Below, one piece after another: positions 7,887 to 11,544 of a DNA stretch of 11,544 nucleotides. Position numbers and translations under genes: made by a program. The first letter of the stretch is position 1. Every line of letters starts with the position of its first letter. The notes under the pieces were generated by a model. The model was not told the DNA's origin and made no database searches. It worked only from the letters and a program-made list of their open reading frames with translations. The stretch is from an uncultured Sphingomonadaceae bacterium (GTDB lineage: Bacteria; Pseudomonadota; Alphaproteobacteria; Sphingomonadales; Sphingomonadaceae): positions 1 through 11,544 of the forward strand of contig CALKXX010000231.1 in the NCBI GenBank assembly GCA_938003725.1, read 5' to 3'.

Positions 7887-7898
7887 ATTTAGTGTCAG

Positions 7899-8675
7899 CT
7901 AACCGTAACTTTGAGCAGAACCTCCATCAACCTGAATAGCGGTTCCGGTCATATAGCTTGCCGCCTCTGACCCCAGAAAGACCGCGAGATTAGCGATCTC
8001 TTGTGGCTCTCCAATGCGTTGCAGGGGGATTTGTGCCGCTATTCCAGCAGCTATCTCATCATTACTCTTTCCGGTCGCTGCCGATTGTTGATCCAATATG
8101 GCCTTGATCCGGTCAGTGCGGGTAAATCCCGGACAGACCGTGTTTACCAAAATATTGTCGCCGGCGACTTGATTAGCGAGCGTCTTTGCCCATCCCAGCA
8201 CCGCCATACGAATGGAATTGGACAAGGTTAGTCCGGGCACTGGCTGTTTAACACCCGACGATGAGATATTGACGATCCGGCCCCATTTTTGGCTACGCAT
8301 ATGCGGCAATACCAAACGGGTCATTCGCACCACCGACATCAGGGTAAGCTCGACGGCCCTTTCCCATGCGACATCGTCCAGTTCTTCAAATAATCCCGGC
8401 GGAGGTCCGCCAGCATTGTTGATAAGGATGTCGATGCCTCCGAACGCATCATTGGTTTCTTGCACCACCTTTCCAATATCGGCCGCAATCGAAACATCGC
8501 CTTGTACGGTTAGGCAACCAGGTAATTCATCGGCCGCTGCATCCAGGTTTTCCTGCGACCGTCCACAAATCGCGACCTTCGCCCCACAAGCGAGATAGCC
8601 CTTTGCCGTCGCTAGTCCGATGCCCTTGCTGCCAGCCGCAACCAGCACCGTTTTATTTTTAAGGTTTAGTTTCAT
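7899..8675 (-). CDS. Atypical short-chain dehydrogenase/reductase (BKR-like SDR)
   Basis: A 258-aa Rossmann-fold oxidoreductase. Cofactor motif AAGSKGIG (13-20) replaces the usual TGxxxGIG. NNAG (86-89), the NISSSG strand (136-141) and the PG turn after the active site (182-183) are normal, and it ends with the family's MTGTAIQVDGG. Where FabG-type enzymes have Tyr and Lys (about 151 and 155), this protein reads LTLSNSIRMAVLGWAK, so both catalytic residues are absent. A subgroup of SDRs with this SN-x-x-R pattern is known and described as lacking the standard tetrad. The reaction is therefore uncertain; a 3-hydroxyacyl-type substrate is a guess from the neighbouring CoA genes. No Shine-Dalgarno is evident before the ATG. 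The gene is convergent with the adaptor gene (12 nt between stops) and divergent from the CoA-transferase. Confidence 0.87.
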   Translation of the reverse strand: MKLNLKNKTVLVAAGSKGIGLATAKGYLACGAKVAICGRSQENLDAAADELPGCLTVQGDVSIAADIGKVVQETNDAFGGIDILINNAGGPPPGLFEELDDVAWERAVELTLMSVVRMTRLVLPHMRSQKWGRIVNISSSGVKQPVPGLTLSNSIRMAVLGWAKTLANQVAGDNILVNTVCPGFTRTDRIKAILDQQSAATGKSNDEIAAGIAAQIPLQRIGEPQEIANLAVFLGSEAASYMTGTAIQVDGGSAQSYG

Positions 8676-8683
8676 GGATGGGA

Positions 8684-8713
8684 TTGTGCCGCATAAGATG
8701 CTCGATGTATAGC
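8684..8713 (+). promoter_or_regulatory. Candidate promoter of the CoA-transferase/acyl-CoA dehydrogenase operon
   Basis: TTGTGC (8684-8689) and TATAGC (8708-8713) are 18 nt apart. A transcript from near 8720 would contain the AGGAGA site but would exclude the upstream ATG codons at 8678 and 8705. The -35 match is weak. Confidence 0.3.
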
Positions 8714-8731
8714 CCGGCTACAAACCGTCAA
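8704..8731 (-). promoter_or_regulatory. Candidate promoter of the SDR gene
   Basis: On the minus strand TTGACG (8731-8726) matches the -35 consensus at 5 of 6 positions. It is followed by TATACA (8711-8706, spacer 14) or TACATC (8709-8704, spacer 16). The -10 match is modest. It overlaps the plus-strand candidate promoter at 8684-8713. Confidence 0.3.
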
Positions 8732-8743
8732 TACCCGGCGAAT

Positions 8744-8749
8744 AGGAGA
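8744..8749 (+). promoter_or_regulatory. Ribosome-binding site deciding the CoA-transferase start
   Basis: AGGAGA is the only strong Shine-Dalgarno between the divergent genes. The codons at the correct distance are ATC (8753) and ATT (8756); no ATG, GTG or TTG lies between it and the conserved PLADLKVLDFSRV segment. Confidence 0.5.
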
Positions 8750-8755
8750 AGCATC

Positions 8756-9928
8756 ATTATTTCAGGTTACCCACTCGCGGATCTTAAAGTTCTTGACTTT
8801 TCCCGTGTCGTCGCCGGTCCGTTTGCAACCCGTATGCTATCCGATCTAGGCGCCGATGTGGTAAAGGTGGAACCACCCGATGGCGATGTTACAAGAAAGT
8901 TCGCGAAACCGGGCGGCGGGGTTGCCGGTTTCTACCTCCAACAAAATATCGGCAAGCGAAACATCTGCCTTGATCTCAAAAAAGCCGACGCTCAGGAGAT
9001 CGCCTTAAAACTGGCCATTAAAGCCGATATAGTCGTTGAAAATTTTCGCCCCGGTGTAATGGCACGTTTTGGTTTGGGTTGGGAAGACCTACAAAACGTC
9101 AATCCCAAGCTTATCATGCTTTCCATTTCAGGTTTTGGACAGGAAGGTCCGGAAGCGGGCCGTGCAGCCTATGCGCCTATATTGCACGCAGAATCCGGAT
9201 TGATCGCCCGGCAAGCGCAAATGGGCGGCGGCAATGCTTATGACATGCAATTCGCGATGGGGGATTCCTATAGCTCCTTGCACGGTTTGGTGGCGATGTT
9301 CACGGCTCTTCGTCTGGCAGAGAAAACCGGAGAAGGGCAACATATTGACATGGCGATCGTCAACGCACTCCATGCCAGTGATGACTATGCGCATTGGGCA
9401 TTGGATGACTATTGGCCCAAGCCAGAGGAAAACCTGGTCTGGGAAGGCCCGGAAAATATCCAAATTTTGATTGTCGGGGATATGAAATGGCTGTGGCACT
9501 GCTTCACCACCATGGATAATTTGAAAGACCCGACGCCGGATGGTGCGGATCTGAAAACCAAGATTAGAATGCGCCGCGAAACTCTGGAACATCAGATTAA
9601 ATCTTATGACAGCTTTGATGCACTGACCAAGGTTCTGGATAAGATGAACCTTGCGTGGGGCAAGGTTTATGAATTCGGGAAAGAAGTTTACGAACAGGAA
9701 AGTGTGCGGCACCGAGGAATATTGGTCGATGTAGAGGATGATCTTGGCCAACCCCGCCAAACCGTACAGTCGCCCTATCGTTTTTCAAAATCACAGAGCG
9801 GGATTAACAACGCGTCCCGCCCACCAAAGCGCGGGGAACATAATGACGAGGCGTTAAAAGACTGGTTGGCACTTTCGGATGAAGAAATTTCGCGATTGAG
9901 TGAAGACGGAACTCTACTTAGTGAATGA
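8756..9928 (+). CDS. Family III CoA-transferase (CaiB/BaiF type)
   Basis: It would move CoA from a donor thioester to a carboxylic acid in the cytoplasm. From the ATT start it is 390 aa, about the usual length. Motifs are LKVLDFSRVVAGPFATR (10-26), LGADVVKVEPPDGDVTR (31-47), GKRNICLDLK (66-75), ADIVVENFRPG (90-100) and SISGFGQEGP (123-132). In AMGDSYSSLHG (167-177), D170 is the likely catalytic aspartate that forms the acyl anhydride. The start is uncertain. AGGAGA at 8744-8749 is 6 nt before ATT 8756 and the conserved fold begins five residues later. In-frame ATGs at 8678 and 8705 have poor ribosome-binding sites and add an Arg-rich stretch not expected in the family; 8678 would leave only 2 nt to the divergent gene. 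The acyl-CoA dehydrogenase lies 39 nt downstream. The acid activated is unknown. Confidence 0.88.
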   Translation: MISGYPLADLKVLDFSRVVAGPFATRMLSDLGADVVKVEPPDGDVTRKFAKPGGGVAGFYLQQNIGKRNICLDLKKADAQEIALKLAIKADIVVENFRPGVMARFGLGWEDLQNVNPKLIMLSISGFGQEGPEAGRAAYAPILHAESGLIARQAQMGGGNAYDMQFAMGDSYSSLHGLVAMFTALRLAEKTGEGQHIDMAIVNALHASDDYAHWALDDYWPKPEENLVWEGPENIQILIVGDMKWLWHCFTTMDNLKDPTPDGADLKTKIRMRRETLEHQIKSYDSFDALTKVLDKMNLAWGKVYEFGKEVYEQESVRHRGILVDVEDDLGQPRQTVQSPYRFSKSQSGINNASRPPKRGEHNDEALKDWLALSDEEISRLSEDGTLLSE

Positions 9929-9967
9929 TTTGTCGCAGCTCGTAATCCCGATTGGAATCTGAGAAAA

Positions 9968-11119
9968 ATGATCCAGAAGCATAGTGAAATTCGCGAAGAA
10001 GTCGCAAAACTTTGCGCCAGATTTCCTGGCCCTTACTGGCAGGAAAAGGACCGTCATCGCGACTATCCGGCGGAGTTTGTGCATGCGCTTACAGAGGCGG
10101 GCTATCTCTCGGTCCTGATCCCTGAGGAACATGGCGGCGCTGGCCTGCCCCTATCTGCGGCAGCGGCAATATTGGAAGAGATTCATGCACAGGGCTGCAA
10201 TGGCGGCGCCTGTCACGCACAAATGTATACGATGGGTACGCTATTGCGCCATGGGTCGGATGCACAGCGCGCCGCGTATCTGCCCAAAATTGCCAGCGGT
10301 GACCTGCGACTTCAAGCTTTTGGGGTGACAGAACCGACCAGCGGCACCGACACCTTGTCCTTGAAAACCACGGCCAAACGCGATGGCGATGACTATATTG
10401 TCAACGGTCAGAAAATCTGGACCAGCCGGGCAGAATATAGCGACTTGATGATCCTGCTCGCGCGCACCACCCCGCAGGACGAAGTGACGAAAAGAACCGC
10501 CGGCCTGTCGGTCTTCATTCTGGATATGCTGGCAGCGAAGGAAAATGGCCTTACGATCCGCCCGATTGAAACGATGATGAACCATAGTTCAACGGAGGTT
10601 TTTTTCGACAATGTTCGGATACCAGCGGCCAATCTGATCGGCGAGGAAGGGAGTGGATTCAAATATATTCTGACCGGCATGAACGCGGAACGGATATTGA
10701 TTGCCTCCGAATGTATCGGCGACGCCAAATGGTTCATTGAAACAGCCAGCGCCTATGCCCGTGAGCGCAAGGTGTTCAACAGGCCGATTGGGCAGAATCA
10801 GGGTATCCAGTTTCCTATCGCCAAAGCCTATGCCCACATGCGCGCAGCGGAATTGATGGTTCATGATGCGATGGCAAAATATGAAGCCGGCGAAAATTGT
10901 GGTGCAGAAGCCAATATGGCTAAAATGCTAGCTGCAGATGCGAGCTGGGCCGCGGGAGAGGCCTGCGTACAAACGCTGGGCGGGTTTGGTTTTGCCGCCG
11001 AATATGATGTCGAGAGAAAGTTTCGTGAGACCCGGCTATATCAGGTGGCCCCTATTTCAACGAACTTGATCCTGTCCTTTGTTGCCGAACATGTACTGAA
11101 TCTTCCGCGATCCTATTGA
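9968..11119 (+). CDS. Acyl-CoA dehydrogenase
   Basis: A 383-aa FAD flavoenzyme that would introduce an alpha,beta double bond into an acyl-CoA and pass electrons to ETF. The N-terminal helical domain includes LIPEEHGGAGLP (50-61). The middle domain has the flavin/substrate motifs FGVTEPTSGTD (118-128) and QKIWTSRAEYSD (148-159), and the C-terminal helical domain has RKVFNRPIGQNQGIQFPIA (267-285) and QTLGGFGFA (335-343). The usual catalytic Glu of MCAD/SCAD (the YEGT motif) is YQVA here (358-361). E241 in GMNAER (237-242) sits where isovaleryl-CoA and long-chain enzymes carry their base, so it is the probable catalytic residue. This end (YQVAPISTNLIL) is a recognisable subfamily feature, not damage. 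ATG 9968 has only a weak GAGA just upstream; translation may depend on the CoA-transferase gene 39 nt before it. Confidence 0.92.
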   Translation: MIQKHSEIREEVAKLCARFPGPYWQEKDRHRDYPAEFVHALTEAGYLSVLIPEEHGGAGLPLSAAAAILEEIHAQGCNGGACHAQMYTMGTLLRHGSDAQRAAYLPKIASGDLRLQAFGVTEPTSGTDTLSLKTTAKRDGDDYIVNGQKIWTSRAEYSDLMILLARTTPQDEVTKRTAGLSVFILDMLAAKENGLTIRPIETMMNHSSTEVFFDNVRIPAANLIGEEGSGFKYILTGMNAERILIASECIGDAKWFIETASAYARERKVFNRPIGQNQGIQFPIAKAYAHMRAAELMVHDAMAKYEAGENCGAEANMAKMLAADASWAAGEACVQTLGGFGFAAEYDVERKFRETRLYQVAPISTNLILSFVAEHVLNLPRSY

Positions 11120-11153
11120 GTTACATAACGCCAAGGATCGAGAAGGAAAAAAG

Positions 11154-11229
11154 TGGTGCCCGAAGGCGGATTCGAACCACCGACACAGCGATTTTCAGTC
11201 GCTTGCTCTACCAACTGAGCTATTCGGGC
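11154..11229 (-). tRNA. tRNA-Phe (anticodon GAA)
   Basis: A full 76-nt cloverleaf reads on the minus strand. The acceptor stem is GCCCGAA/TTCGGGC, the D-arm GCTC-AGTTGGTA-GAGC, the anticodon arm AGCGA-CTGAAAA-TCGCT with anticodon GAA, and the T-arm GGTGG-TTCGAAT-CCGCC. The discriminator is A and the CCA is encoded. A run of six T follows at 11152-11147 and may help end transcription. It is intact, with no integrase or att duplication beside it. Confidence 0.97.
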
Positions 11230-11233
11230 ATCA

Positions 11234-11255
11234 GGCGGGATCGTGTGATCCTGCC
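11234..11255 (-). other. Hairpin in the 5' leader of tRNA-Phe
   Basis: GGCGGGATC (11234-11242), loop GTGT, GATCCTGCC (11247-11255) form a 9-bp stem with one non-Watson-Crick pair, starting 5 nt before the mature tRNA 5' end. It may shape the precursor for RNase P or end yacG transcription; no T-run follows. Confidence 0.45.
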
Positions 11256-11269
11256 AATTAAGAAGCGTC

Positions 11270-11299
11270 GCTATAGGCGCGGCCCTTACCGCTTGTCCA
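11270..11299 (-). promoter_or_regulatory. Candidate tRNA-Phe promoter
   Basis: On the minus strand TGGACA (11299-11294) and TATAGC (11275-11270) are 18 nt apart, followed by a GC-rich discriminator (GACGC), as is common for stable-RNA promoters. The transcript would start about 34 nt before the tRNA and include the leader hairpin. Confidence 0.4.
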
Positions 11300-11329
11300 G
11301 CTTAAAAATAGTGGTTTTGTTGCTTGGTT

Positions 11330-11533
11330 TCAGGCTTCTCCGTCCCGGCCACTTTGATCACTGAAATGGTCCATCAACTGATCGGGTGAAACTGCTGGTC
11401 CGGGCATCTTGTAACCCTCCCCTAGCCATTGCAGCAAATCGCGATCTTTGCACCCTGCACTGCAAAATGGTGTATATTTTAACGATTCTGGTTTTTTGCA
11501 GAGTGGGCAGGTTTTTGATTTCGATGAGGCCAT
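11330..11533 (-). CDS. yacG: DNA gyrase inhibitor YacG, zinc-finger protein
   Basis: A 67-aa small zinc protein. C9-x2-C12-x11-C24-x3-C28 forms the zinc site. The motifs FCSAGCKDRDLLQWLGEGYKMPG (23-45) are the conserved YacG core, and the C-terminal tail is short, acidic and disordered. The E. coli protein binds the GyrB C-terminal region and inhibits DNA binding by gyrase; the x11 rather than x15 spacing is, from memory, the alphaproteobacterial form. AAGGTG about 5 nt before the ATG supports the start. In many alphaproteobacteria yacG follows maf and an RNase E/G gene; those would lie beyond the right edge. The tRNA-Phe gene is 100 nt downstream on the same strand. Confidence 0.93.
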   Translation of the reverse strand: MASSKSKTCPLCKKPESLKYTPFCSAGCKDRDLLQWLGEGYKMPGPAVSPDQLMDHFSDQSGRDGEA

Positions 11534-11544
11534 TTTGGCACCTT

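Noticed and set aside
9128..9760. Minus-strand open frame of 210 codons
   Set aside because: It is antisense to the conserved CoA-transferase frame and has no ribosome-binding site or family motif; a shadow.
11154..11229. tRNA-Phe as an integration site for a mobile element
   Set aside because: The tRNA is intact, no integrase gene is near and no second copy of its 3' end is seen in the window.
11116..11364. Plus-strand open frame crossing the tRNA region
   Set aside because: It covers tRNA-Phe and the end of yacG on the opposite strand; the translation is RNA-gene sequence and not protein-like.

Overview
The window looks like chromosome of an alphaproteobacterium, most likely Sphingomonadales. 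This rests on a COQ9-family ubiquinone protein, a YacG with the short C-x2-C-x11-C-x3-C spacing, and a family III CoA-transferase/acyl-CoA dehydrogenase pair. The taxonomy is inferred from these gene types, not from a search. Gene density is high and no phage, transposon, CRISPR array or integrase is visible.

Layout. Positions 1-489 (minus strand) hold the start of a COQ9-like gene that leaves the window on the left. It is divergent from an Old Yellow Enzyme family ene-reductase (619-1716, GTG start). A 200-bp gap with two hairpin-forming inverted repeats follows. Positions 1917-7886 form a type I secretion locus: a large serralysin-like RTX metalloprotease (1917-4358), then about 290 bp of a frame-broken RTX C-terminal cassette that no start-to-stop gene call would report (4359-4648), then the dedicated PrtD-type ABC exporter (4778-6538) and its HlyD/PrtE-type adaptor (6540-7886), separated by 1 nt. 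No TolC-like outer membrane channel and no serralysin inhibitor gene is present here.

From 7899 on there is a metabolic cluster: a minus-strand SDR without the normal Tyr/Lys catalytic pair (7899-8675), divergent from a CaiB/BaiF-type CoA-transferase whose best ribosome-binding site points to a rare ATT start (8756-9928), followed 39 nt later by an acyl-CoA dehydrogenase (9968-11119). Together they suggest activation and alpha,beta-oxidation of an unidentified carboxylic acid. The window ends with tRNA-Phe(GAA) (11154-11229) and yacG (11330-11533), both on the minus strand.

How they work together. The protease has no Sec signal but has RTX repeats and a C-terminal secretion tail ending in DFVL, so it is the obvious substrate of the adjacent exporter. 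The most unusual points are the apparent stepwise growth and decay of C-terminal secretion cassettes in the protease gene, the structured leader before it, the possible ATT start, and the atypical SDR active site.
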